Assembly: GCA_963849635.1 (NCBI GenBank)
Contig: CAWKIA010000030.1
Span: 62,001 to 126,000 of the forward strand
DNA length: 64,000 bases
DNA from: CAVRUD01 sp963849635
GTDB taxonomy: Bacteria; Chloroflexota; Chloroflexia; Thermomicrobiales; UBA6265
Reading direction: 5' to 3'
The notes under the pieces are model-generated. The model was not told the DNA's origin, ran no database searches, and saw nothing but the letters and a program-made list of their open reading frames with translations. Below, piece after piece: positions 43,295 through 51,859 of the stretch. The translations under genes were made by a program, and so were the position numbers. Each line of letters starts with the position of its first letter. Positions within the stretch are counted from its first letter, which is position 1.

Positions 43295-43358
43295 ACTCCC
43301 CCTTCCCCCTGCCGCGCTACGGAAGAGCGGGTGGAAGGGGGTTGGGGGGTTAGGGGGC
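43295..43358. repeat. CCCCTAAC-type inverted repeat
   Basis: CTCCCCCTTCCCCCTGCCGC, a short loop, then GTGGAAGGGGGTTGGGGGGT and TAGGGGG. Same family as 431-684 and 6271-6328. It fills the gap between the MMPL and DUF3105 genes. Confidence 0.75.
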
Positions 43359-43364
43359 CGCAAT

Positions 43365-45647
43365 TCAGTCCGCCGCGATTGGCTCCACCGCGTACCCTCC
43401 TTCAGTCACTGGCGCCGCAACTGGGATCGGCTGGACTGGAGCGGCCGGCGTTCCCTCGACCCGCAGGTCAGGCAGCCAGTTGAGCCAGCTCGGCAGGTAC
43501 CAGTTGCGGTGACCGAGGAGCGCCATGCTGGCCGGCACCAGGACCGAGCGGACGATCGTGGCGTCGAGCAGGACCGCGATGGCCAGGCCGAAGCCCATCT
43601 GCTGGAACATCACCAGTTCGCCGCTGGCGAACCCGGCGAAGACCGCCACCATGATTAGCGCCGCGCCGGTGATGATCTTGCCGGTCGACTGCAGGCCCAC
43701 CGCGACCGATTCGCGGTTGCGCTTGGTCAGGTCGTAGTGCTCCCGCACCCGGCTGAGCAGGAAGACGTGGTAGTCCATCGAGAGGCCGAAGAGGACGCAG
43801 AAGAGGAAGATCGGCAACCAAGGCTCGATCGTTGGTGACTGCTGGAAGCCGAGGAGATCCGCGCCGTGACCCTTCTGGAAGACCAGGACGAGCAGACCGT
43901 ACGCCGACCCGACCGACAGCAGGTTCATGATGATCGCCTTCAGCGGCACCACCACCGAGCGGAAGGCCAGCAGCAGGAGGATGAAACTCAGGCCCAGGAC
44001 GAAGGCGAAGACGATCGGGGTGTACTCGTCCACCACCGACTCAAGATCGGCGTTCAGGGCAGGAGCGCCAGTGACGAGTACCTCGGCCTGGGTACCGGCG
44101 AAGGCCGCCGGGGCCAACTCGTCCCGGAGTTGATCGACCGCATCCAGTGCGGCCGGCGAACTGGAATCGACCGTGAGCGGGATGCGCACCAGCGCCAGGT
44201 CACCCGCTGCATTCCATTCGGTTGGTTCGACATTGCCGAACACCGGATCCTGTGCCGTTGCCGCCACCAGGCGGTTGATTCCGGCCTGGACGTCGGCGCC
44301 CTGGGAGCCGTCGATAACGACTTCGACCGGCGAGATCAGCCCAGCGGCAAAGTCCTCGCTGAGGTAGGTGAACGCGGTTCGCACGTCGCTCGGGGGAAGT
44401 GATTCAACTCCGGACTGACCGCGATTCATGTCCACGTACGGGACAGCCGCCGCCAGCAACAGACCCGCGGCGAACACGACACTGATGATCGGCCGGGCCA
44501 TCACGACCCGCGTGATCCGCCCCCAGAATCCGGCGTGGATGGTCTGATGGATTTGCTGAATCGGGGCGACGGAGGTGTCGTATTTGCGCTTGCGCGGCCA
44601 GTCGATCTTGTCGCCAAGTAGGCTCAGCATCGCCGGGACCAGGGTCAGCGAGGCGATCACGGCAACGATGACGACGAGGACCGCCCCGGCGCCGAGACTA
44701 CGGAAGACGACGGTCGGGATCAGGAACATGCCCAGCAGGGCCAGAACGACTGTCGAACCAGAGAATAGGACCGCCTTGCTGGCAGTGCCGCCAGCGATCT
44801 CGATCGCCTGCTGCTTCGGCCGGCCGTTGCGCCGTTCTTCCCGGTAGCGCTCGACGATGAAGAGGGCGTAGTCGATCCCGACCGCCATCCCGATCATCGT
44901 GATCATATTGACGACGAAGAAGGAGAGATCCATTACCCGGCCCAGCAGGGCCGTCAGCCCGACCGCGACGATAATGGACACGATCGCCAGCGCCAGTGGC
45001 ACCCCGGCGGCAACCAGCGCGCCAAAGACCACGACCAGCACGACCAGCGAGGCAAGCATGCCCAGCCCCTCGCCCTTGATCAGGTCCTGTTCCGCGATGA
45101 CGTTGAATTCTTCACTGACTGATGCGTCACCCACCGTCAGGACGCGAATGTCGCTGCCATCCTGGGCGGAAACGGCATCCACGTAGGTGCCGATGTTCTC
45201 TGATGCGGTGTCGAAGTCGCCGGCAAGCGTCACCGGGATCAAGAGGGTATGCCGGTCGGCCGAGACGAGGCCATCGGCAACCGGGCTTCCGGCGGCGTCC
45301 GCCTCGTACCAGGTCACCATCGAGGCGACCACGTCTGGTATTGCCCGTAACCCGGCGGCGGTCTGTTCGACCGTCTCCCGGAACTCGGCGTCATCGACAG
45401 TCAGGGTCTCAGACCTGACGACGATCGTCTCGTTGACGGGATCTTCTTCGCCGTTGCGTAGGCGCTCCTGGATAAGGTCGGAGCCGCGGACTGATTCCGG
45501 CGAGTTCGTAAAGTCACCATCGGCCGTCAAGGCGTCGCCGAGCCCCGAGGCCGCCACGATGGCGAGCGCGAGCACGACGATCCACGCGGCAACCACAATC
45601 CACGGACGACGAGCACTGACGCGAGCCAGTCCAGCGGTAGACATCAT
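43365..45647 (-). CDS. MMPL-family RND transporter
   Basis: Inner-membrane exporter of 760 residues, the usual length for a single MMPL protein. Two repeats each have one helix, an outside domain of about 150 residues and five more helices. Landmarks: RRPWIVVAAWIVVLALAIVA at the start, GDASVSEEFNVIAEQDLIKG, the conserved GMAVGIDYALFIVERYREE and, in the second half, FGLSMDYHVFLLSRVREHYD; the two aspartates (GIDYA, SMDYH) relay protons. Relatives export lipids, siderophores or drugs. The ATG at 45647 follows AAGGAG; a second ATG lies one codon in. Confidence 0.95.
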   Translation of the reverse strand: MMSTAGLARVSARRPWIVVAAWIVVLALAIVAASGLGDALTADGDFTNSPESVRGSDLIQERLRNGEEDPVNETIVVRSETLTVDDAEFRETVEQTAAGLRAIPDVVASMVTWYEADAAGSPVADGLVSADRHTLLIPVTLAGDFDTASENIGTYVDAVSAQDGSDIRVLTVGDASVSEEFNVIAEQDLIKGEGLGMLASLVVLVVVFGALVAAGVPLALAIVSIIVAVGLTALLGRVMDLSFFVVNMITMIGMAVGIDYALFIVERYREERRNGRPKQQAIEIAGGTASKAVLFSGSTVVLALLGMFLIPTVVFRSLGAGAVLVVIVAVIASLTLVPAMLSLLGDKIDWPRKRKYDTSVAPIQQIHQTIHAGFWGRITRVVMARPIISVVFAAGLLLAAAVPYVDMNRGQSGVESLPPSDVRTAFTYLSEDFAAGLISPVEVVIDGSQGADVQAGINRLVAATAQDPVFGNVEPTEWNAAGDLALVRIPLTVDSSSPAALDAVDQLRDELAPAAFAGTQAEVLVTGAPALNADLESVVDEYTPIVFAFVLGLSFILLLLAFRSVVVPLKAIIMNLLSVGSAYGLLVLVFQKGHGADLLGFQQSPTIEPWLPIFLFCVLFGLSMDYHVFLLSRVREHYDLTKRNRESVAVGLQSTGKIITGAALIMVAVFAGFASGELVMFQQMGFGLAIAVLLDATIVRSVLVPASMALLGHRNWYLPSWLNWLPDLRVEGTPAAPVQPIPVAAPVTEGGYAVEPIAAD

Positions 45648-45978
45648 GACGAGAGGCTCCTTCTGAAGTTGGAAGACCGCCGAACCTGTCGACGGTGGGA
45701 TGAACGGTGGTTCGACACCCAGGTCGATCGCCCTGGGCCATGACACGATGGTGCCTGTCCGCCGGGTGGCTGGGAACCGTGCGGATTACGCATTCGCATT
45801 ACCTATCGCGCCGCGCATCACCCAGGGCATCGTGGGTAATGGGAGAACGGCTGGGTGGAATCCACGTTCCGCGCGCCGATCAGCCACCGGGCACGAAAAA
45901 AGCCGCTGGGAATTCACCCAGCGGTGAGCATGCTGTCGAACCCTTCGCACTGGGTGAGGTTATCCAGCCGGTTGGCTG
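45648..45978. other. Gene-free stretch
   Basis: Contains the MMPL gene's promoter region and, at its right end, the terminator of the STAND-LuxR gene. Otherwise I see no gene, repeat or RNA. Confidence 0.5.
45896..45925 (-). terminator. Intrinsic terminator of the STAND-LuxR gene
   Basis: On the minus strand ACCGCTGGGT-GAATT-CCCAGCGGC is followed by TTTTTT. The stem of about 9 bp is 50 bp downstream of the regulator's stop. Confidence 0.85.
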
Positions 45979-48630
45979 CTACTCAGGACCGGATTTATCT
46001 CCGAGCATATTGGTTCGGAGCGCCACCGTGGCGGCGGCTGTGCGCGTGCTTACGCCCAACTTCTCGAAGATCTTGGCCACATGCCCCTGGGCGGTTCGCC
46101 GGGAGATAAAGAGCGCGTCCGCGATCTCGCGGTCCGATTTCCCCTGCACTAACAAGCTCATCACCTCGAGTTCCCTGGGGGAGAGGAGGCCCGACGCCGA
46201 CCGGTGCGCCTTGTCCGGCGTTCGGCCGTCCACGGCTGCCAGCGCGGCGAGCGCTTCGGACACAGCCACTCCGGGCGCCAACCCACTACCCTCAGCCCAG
46301 GCGGCCTCGATCAGCACAGCGTCGCGGCTAACCCCAGCGCGCAACTCCGCAACCGTTCGCTCGAACAGATCGCGCTCCGGATACCGCGGCGTAATTCCAA
46401 TCGCATCGCGCAGCGACTCAGCCGCGCCGAACAGGCGGGCGGCGCCCGGAGCGTCTCCCCGGCGGAAGAGGTGCACCGCGATTCCCATCAGACTCCAGAC
46501 GGCTTCTTCGCGCGCGCCCGCCGCCCAAAGTGCTTCCAGACCTTGCCGCTGCATTTTCGCGGCCGCGGTGTAGTCGCCGCGCTCCACAGTCACTAGTCCG
46601 AGGTATCCCTGTTCGATCGCCGCTCCCCACGCGTCGCCGATCGCGCGATGAAGCTCTAACCCCTGGTTCCAGGACGAGACGGCCACGTCGAGGTCTCCCT
46701 GGCCCCAGGCCACCACGCCCCGGTGCATCAGCGCAAGGGCAGAGACAGACGCGTGCGGCAACGCCGGATCGGGCGGGATTAGGGTCAGCGCCCGGTCGAA
46801 CAACGGAGCCGCGTCCGCGTAATTCCCCAGATCCTCCGCCACAACCCCGCGCAGTCCCAGCGCCAACGCCTCCTTGAATGTCTCTCCCAGCTCCATTGCC
46901 AGAGGCATCGCTTCGTCAAGCACGGCGATAGCCCTGGCTTCGTTCCCAAGCCTATGCACCATCAGTCCAAGCCCCAAGAGCCCTTGCAATCGTGCGGGCG
47001 TGGGATCGCCATTGTGCTTGGCCAACATCCGATCGACGTAGCCACTGCCTTCACGTAGGTGCCCGCGCACGTACCAGAACCACGCCAGCGCCCCGGCCAG
47101 CCGCAATCCAAACTCCTCGGAATCGGTCCGATCATCGCTGTCAATCCACCTGATCGCGGCTCTCAGGTTGTCGTGTTCCGGATCTAACCGCCTGATCCAT
47201 CCCGCCTGGGCTGGCCCACCGTACAGCCACGGCTCGGCATCCTCCGCCAGCGTGAGAAAGTACGCAGCATGCCGCTCCCGAGCCGCCCGCTCCTCTCCCG
47301 ACTGCTCGAGTTGCTCCACCGCAAACACCCGGATGGTCTCCAGCATCGCGAACCGCGATTCACCATCACCCCCGTCCTCGGTCCGCAGCAGGCTGCTATC
47401 CACCAGCGCCCCAACCAGGTCGAGAACGGAGGACGAGGGGGACAAGGCTGACGCCTTGACGGGGACAGGGCTATCGCCGTGGAGAGGGGGACGGGGCTGC
47501 GGCCCCGTGGGGGAGAGAGCTTCGTCCTTGCCGTCTTGCCGTCTTGCCGCCTTGCCGCCTCCGTCCTTCTCCCCCACAGCCCGCAGGGCTGTCCCTCTAA
47601 CATGCCTCAGCCCGTCAGGGCTGTCCCCCTCAGGGCGCAAGCCCTGTCCCTCTCGTTCCCCCACGGCCTCCGCGGCCTCCAACGTAAACCCGCCCGCAAA
47701 GACACCCAGGCAGCGGAATAGCCGCTGCTCCTCCACGGTGAGGAGGTCGTAGCTCCAAGCGATTGCGGCTCGTAGCGTTTGAAGCCGTGCCGGCTGATCG
47801 CGAGGCCCGCCGGAGAGGATCTCCATCCCGTGGTTCAGCCGGGTGAGCAGCGCCGTGGGGGCCAGTACCTTGCTCCGCGCCGCCGCCAGCTCGATCGCCA
47901 GCGGCAACCCGTCCAGCCGCTGGCACACTTCTTCGACCGCGGCCAGATTGTCTGCCCGCAACACAAATTCCGGCCGGACCTCGCGCGCCCGCAGCACAAA
48001 CAGCTCAACGGCATCGGAGACGTGAGACGCGAGACGTGAGTCGTGAGCGGAACCGTCGTCCTCACGTCTCACGTCTCGCGTCTCACGTCTCAGTGAAAGC
48101 GGCGGCACCGCGAACTCGTGCTCGCCGCTCACGTGCAGCGGCACCCGGCTGGTGACCAGCACCGTCACCTCCGGACAGGCCGCAAGCACAGCCGCAACCT
48201 CCGGCCCGGCCCCGATGACCTGCTCCATGTTGTCGAGGACAAGAAGTAACCGCGCCCGCCGCAGCGCCACCCGGAGGCTCTCCAAAGGCGCAACATCTCC
48301 ACCGACTCGTAGCCCCAGTCCCTGTATCACCGCACCGAGCACCATTGCCGGGTCTTCAAGCGCTGCCAGCGGGACAAACACGACCCCATCCGCGAAGCCA
48401 GTGGCCACATCCCGGGCCACGCGCAGCGCCAGCCGCGTCTTCCCCACCCCTCCCGGACCCGTCAAAGTCAGCAGGCGGACGCCACCCGGCTGCACTAGCC
48501 TAGCAACCGCTTCCCGCTCCCGCTCCCTGCCCACGAACGACGTCAGCGGCTCTGGCAATGGCGCCCACGACAAACCATCCAGGAGCCCCAGCCCTGGTTC
48601 GTCGAGGTCTAGTTGGCGCTCGCTCGCCAT
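45979..48630 (-). CDS. STAND-class LuxR regulator containing two in-frame palindromic repeat insertions
   Basis: Regulator of 883 residues from the ATG at 48630 (GGGAG at a 5-nt spacer). Order: LTSFVGREREREAVARL, P-loop GPGGVGKT near residue 55, LLLVLDNMEQV, VLVTSRVPLHVSGEHE, GLPLAIELAAARS, IAWSYDLLTVEEQRLFRCLGVFAGGF, TPR-like helices, and a LuxR helix-turn-helix near residue 814 (LLSPRELEVMSLLVQGKSDREIADALFISRRTAQGHV). Two stretches do not belong to the family. Residues about 180-204 are encoded by a GAGACGT heptamer hairpin; about 320-402 by a chain of GGGGAC-type palindromes. Both lie in linkers, and the frame stays open. The paralogue to its right and those at 8174 and 55758 lack these stretches. 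Confidence 0.9.
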   Translation of the reverse strand: MASERQLDLDEPGLGLLDGLSWAPLPEPLTSFVGREREREAVARLVQPGGVRLLTLTGPGGVGKTRLALRVARDVATGFADGVVFVPLAALEDPAMVLGAVIQGLGLRVGGDVAPLESLRVALRRARLLLVLDNMEQVIGAGPEVAAVLAACPEVTVLVTSRVPLHVSGEHEFAVPPLSLRRETRDVRREDDGSAHDSRLASHVSDAVELFVLRAREVRPEFVLRADNLAAVEEVCQRLDGLPLAIELAAARSKVLAPTALLTRLNHGMEILSGGPRDQPARLQTLRAAIAWSYDLLTVEEQRLFRCLGVFAGGFTLEAAEAVGEREGQGLRPEGDSPDGLRHVRGTALRAVGEKDGGGKAARRQDGKDEALSPTGPQPRPPLHGDSPVPVKASALSPSSSVLDLVGALVDSSLLRTEDGGDGESRFAMLETIRVFAVEQLEQSGEERAARERHAAYFLTLAEDAEPWLYGGPAQAGWIRRLDPEHDNLRAAIRWIDSDDRTDSEEFGLRLAGALAWFWYVRGHLREGSGYVDRMLAKHNGDPTPARLQGLLGLGLMVHRLGNEARAIAVLDEAMPLAMELGETFKEALALGLRGVVAEDLGNYADAAPLFDRALTLIPPDPALPHASVSALALMHRGVVAWGQGDLDVAVSSWNQGLELHRAIGDAWGAAIEQGYLGLVTVERGDYTAAAKMQRQGLEALWAAGAREEAVWSLMGIAVHLFRRGDAPGAARLFGAAESLRDAIGITPRYPERDLFERTVAELRAGVSRDAVLIEAAWAEGSGLAPGVAVSEALAALAAVDGRTPDKAHRSASGLLSPRELEVMSLLVQGKSDREIADALFISRRTAQGHVAKIFEKLGVSTRTAAATVALRTNMLGDKSGPE
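47431..47672. repeat. Array of GGGGAC-type palindromes inside a coding frame
   Basis: Five or so hairpin units of 20-26 bp lie in series. Examples are GGGGACAAGGCTGACGCCTT, GGACGGGGCTGCGGCCCCGT, CAGCCCGCAGGGCTGTCC, AGCCCGTCAGGGCTGTCCCC and AGGGCGCAAGCCCTGTCCC. Each has a different core but the same GGGGAC/GTCCCC frame. A CTTGCCGTCTTGCCGTCTTG run lies in the middle. The whole is translated as part of the STAND-LuxR gene. Confidence 0.8.
48017..48091. repeat. GAGACGT heptamer hairpin inside a coding frame
   Basis: GAGACGTGAGACGCGAGACG then TGAG on the left and CTCACGTCTCGCGTCTCACG then TCTC on the right, with an 18-25 nt loop; the stem is about 24 bp. It is the same element as 2669-2743, here translated within the STAND-LuxR gene in the linker between the ATPase and the following helical region. 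Confidence 0.85.
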
Positions 48631-48748
48631 GACCACTCCCTATGTTGTCGCGCTGTATCTCCCCGATCTTAGCAGCGCCAGCACCTTTGCTCGATGCTTT
48701 CAGGTGAACATCCGGAACCAGGAGCACCAATTGGCAGGTACTTCTGCT

Positions 48749-50420
48749 CTACGAGCGGTCGCCCAGCAGTCCCTCACGATGGGCGGCCGTGACGGCGGCC
48801 GTTCGCGTGCGCACGTCGAGCTTGCCAAGAATTCGTGCGACATGGCCCTGAGCGGTCCGGCGCGAGATAAAGAGCGCGCTTGCAATCTCTCGATTCGTCA
48901 TCCCTGCTTCGATGAGCCGGAGCACGTCCATCTCTCGCGGGGAGAGCAATCCCTTTTCCTCTTCACCGTCTTGTTGCCCGTTACTTATCGCCACCGATGG
49001 GTTTGCCAGGGCTGCGCGGGCCTCCGCGACCGCCTCCGCTAACGGAAGTTTGCGACCGGCCGTCCAGGCATCCTCGACCTCTGCCGCTGCCGGGCCTCTG
49101 CGTAGCATCACCTCGGTTCGCTCGAACAGTGCCCTCTCCGGATACTGTGTCTTACTCCCAAGAAACTCCCGGAACGCTTCGGCCGCGCCAAAGAGCCGGG
49201 CGGACCCGGTGGAATCTCCCTGTCGTGCCAACCAAACCGCGATCGCCGACAACTGCGTCGCTACCGACTCGTGCGACCCAACATCCCAAAATCCGGTCAG
49301 GCTCTCTGATTGCCATCGTGCGGCGGCGTCGAGGTCGCCGCGTTCGGACGCCACCATTCCCAGATAGCCCTGCTCACTGGCCGCACCCCACGCATCGCCG
49401 AGGGTGCGATGCAGTGCCAATGCTTCCAGCCAAGCGCTGTCGCCCCCTCCGGGTCTCCTCGGCCCCACGCCACCACCCCACGGTGCATCAGCATCATTGC
49501 CGACAGCGGCACATGATCGGCATCCATGTCGGGTGGCATGAGTTCCAGCGAATCGTCGATCAGCCGTGCCGCCTCCTCGTAGTCGCCTGCGTCCTCGGCA
49601 ATTACCCCGAGTAGCGCGAGGGCCATCCCGACCCTGGGGCTGTTCCCTAACTCCCGCGCGAGTGCGAGGGCGTCCTGCAGAACAGCTTCTGCTCGAACGT
49701 CCTCACCAAGCCGGTGGCAAATCAGCCCCAATCCGATATATGCGCGAAAACGCATCTCCGGAGTGCTAACACCGGGCCGTGAGAGCATTCGTTCAACCCA
49801 ATCGCGCCCCTCCCGCAGATGCCCACGCACGAACCAGGACCAGGCAAGTACCCCTACCATGTCCAGGCCCGCGGTGACGGCGCCGGAGTCTTGACCCGTC
49901 CCCGCGGCGAACCATGTCAACGCCGCGCGCAGGTTGTCATGCTCGATCTCTAGGCGTTCCAACCACTGCCGGAGTGCGCGCCCGCCATAGAGTGCCGGTA
50001 GTGCCCCTTCCACCATCGCCTGGAAAACGGCAGCGAGGCGCTCCCGCACGGCGTCTGTCTCTCCGGACTCCGCAAGTTGCTCCAGGGCAAATACGCGCAC
50101 CGTTTCCAGCAGCCCGAACCGCAACTCCCCGTTTCGCTCGCCGGTAACCCGTACCAGGCTGCTTTCGACCTGCGATCCGACCCGGTCGAGGACGAGCACC
50201 TCGTCCAGCCCGCCAACCGCGGCGACGTGCTCCAGGGTGAATCCGCTCGAAAACACGCCAAGTGTGCGAAAGAGCGACTGCTCCTCGGAGGTGAGGAGGT
50301 CATAGCTCCACGCGATCGCGTCTCGCAATGTTTGGTGGCGGGCGGGTTGATCCCGATGCCCCCCAGCCAGGATTCCCAGCCCGAGACGACTGAGGCGGCG
50401 GCCATCCTCAGCGTGACCGC
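48749..50420 (-). pseudogene. STAND-LuxR regulator without its ATPase domain, frameshifted
   Basis: Paralogue of the gene at 45979-48630. It enters the family at QTLRDAIAWSYDLLTSEEQSLFRTLGVFSSGF (about 50400) and keeps the TPR-like part (HDNLRAALTWFAAG, SAMMLMHRGVVAWGRGDPEG) and the LuxR helix-turn-helix (LLSPREMDVLRLIEAGMTNREIASALFISRRTAQGHV). There is a frameshift near 49445. The P-loop and all NB-ARC motifs are absent; sequence upstream of 50420 has no similarity. The reading frame extends to 50736 but without a credible start. A deletion of the 5' half is the simplest explanation. Confidence 0.8.
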
Positions 50421-50596
50421 TATCACCCTCCGGTGCTGGGTCGGGCGGGGCACTGTTTCCAAACCTGATGCACGGCCTTTCCGCGCACCCCCTCTTTCCA
50501 AGATCGCCAAGATGCCGCACCCTACACACTACCGGCGGGCAGGGGCGACTCAATGGGTGATTCGCGCCTGGCCGGTTGCTGAGGACGGAGGCACCC

Positions 50597-51487
50597 ATGA
50601 CGACCATCACGACGGGCAATATCCCTCCCGCCACCGATACCGCGACTCTCTGGCTCGACGAGGGCATCAAGGCTCCTACCGCCCATCTGTACGAGACGAG
50701 CGTCACCGCCCAGTCGGTGGACGGATTCGATGCCATTACCGATGAGCATATCGAGTTCTTCCACGACCACGGCTACCTCTCGGTGCAAAACGCCTTCACC
50801 CAGGCTGAGATAGACGATGCCCTGGCCGGGCTTCTCGATCTGATTGACGGCGCCAACCCGGACTTTACGGGCATCCAGTTCGAGGCCGAGGCCCGCGACC
50901 GCCTGGCCACGATCCCGAAAGAAGAGAAGCAGGATCTGGTGCGTAAGTTGATGTTTTTTGTCGACTACGAGCCGCGCCTCAAAGCGATCTCCGCCCACCC
51001 CGACCTGATCGCGACCGTCACCCGCATCATGGATGCGACGCCTGTCCTCTTCCAGGATCAGGCGATGCTCAAGCCGCCGATGATCGGCCGCGAAAAGCCC
51101 TGGCACCAGGACAGCGCCTTCTTCGATCTGGCGATGGACGCCCCGGTCCTCGGTGTTTGGATCGCCATCGACGAGGCCCTGCCGGAGAACGGCTGCATGC
51201 ACGTCATCCCCGGCAGCCATCGCCACGGCCCCGTCCCGCACTTCCAGCGCCGCGACTGGCAGATCTGCGATTCCGACGTCGCTCTGGCCGACGTGATCTC
51301 CGCCCCGCTCAAGCCCGGTGGCCTCCTCTTCTTCCACAGCCTGCTCCACCACGGCACCCCGGCCAGCACTTCGCCCCTCCGCCGCCGCGCCCTCCAACTG
51401 CACTACAAACCCGCCGACCTCGGCGAGATGCCCACAGAAGAACGCCTCGCCATCTTCGGCAGCGAAGGCAAGGACGTCACCTGCTAA
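50597..51487 (+). CDS. Phytanoyl-CoA dioxygenase (PhyH)-family protein
   Basis: Fe(II)/2-oxoglutarate-dependent oxygenase of 296 residues from the ATG at 50597 (GGAGG at a 6-nt spacer). Landmarks: EFFHDHGYLSVQNAFTQAEID, LFQDQAMLKPPMIGREKPWHQDSAFF with the HxD iron ligands, GVWIAIDEALPENGCMHVIPGSHRHG and FFHSLLHHGTPASTS with the third His and the oxoglutarate-binding basic residue nearby. These enzymes hydroxylate small molecules. It stands beside the GH4 gene but is separated from it by a repeat. Confidence 0.93.
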   Translation: MTTITTGNIPPATDTATLWLDEGIKAPTAHLYETSVTAQSVDGFDAITDEHIEFFHDHGYLSVQNAFTQAEIDDALAGLLDLIDGANPDFTGIQFEAEARDRLATIPKEEKQDLVRKLMFFVDYEPRLKAISAHPDLIATVTRIMDATPVLFQDQAMLKPPMIGREKPWHQDSAFFDLAMDAPVLGVWIAIDEALPENGCMHVIPGSHRHGPVPHFQRRDWQICDSDVALADVISAPLKPGGLLFFHSLLHHGTPASTSPLRRRALQLHYKPADLGEMPTEERLAIFGSEGKDVTC

Positions 51488-51548
51488 TCCGATCCACGCC
51501 GTTCGTTTACTTGTCGCTCGCCGTAATTATCGAACGCCGGCTTGGCTT

Positions 51549-51796
51549 CGCCCGAGGCTAAAGACCTCGGGCGAAGCCAGATAATCCCCCTGAAGGAGGC
51601 TGCAACACCGGGGCAGTGTTCGGTACTCTCCGCCGGTCGAGACGGGTGGCAGCCGGCTTTAGCCGGGTTATCTGAGATAGCCCGGGGTCTTTAGAGCCGA
51701 ACGTACGGCGCGGAATTAATGGACCTTGAAAGCGCGTACGACGCGGGGGAAACACTCACAACAAGCGTTTTAGCCCCGGGCGACGCCAGGACGGCG
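51549..51796. repeat. Composite AGCCGG / TTTTAGCCCCGGG repeat region
   Basis: Fills the 372-bp gap between the PhyH and GH4 genes. Words: CGAGGCTAAAGACCTCGG (51554-51571, a hairpin), AGCCGGCTTTAGCCGGGTTA, TAGCCCGGGGTCTTTAGAGC and TTTTAGCCCCGGGCGACGCC then AGGACGGC. The last is the reverse complement of the left end of the element at 34240-34330. Confidence 0.7.
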
Positions 51797-51859
51797 CCCA
51801 CCTAGCCTTCGGCGATTGCGCAGGGAATGTCCCCCTTCACCCAAGGAGCCCAACACCCC

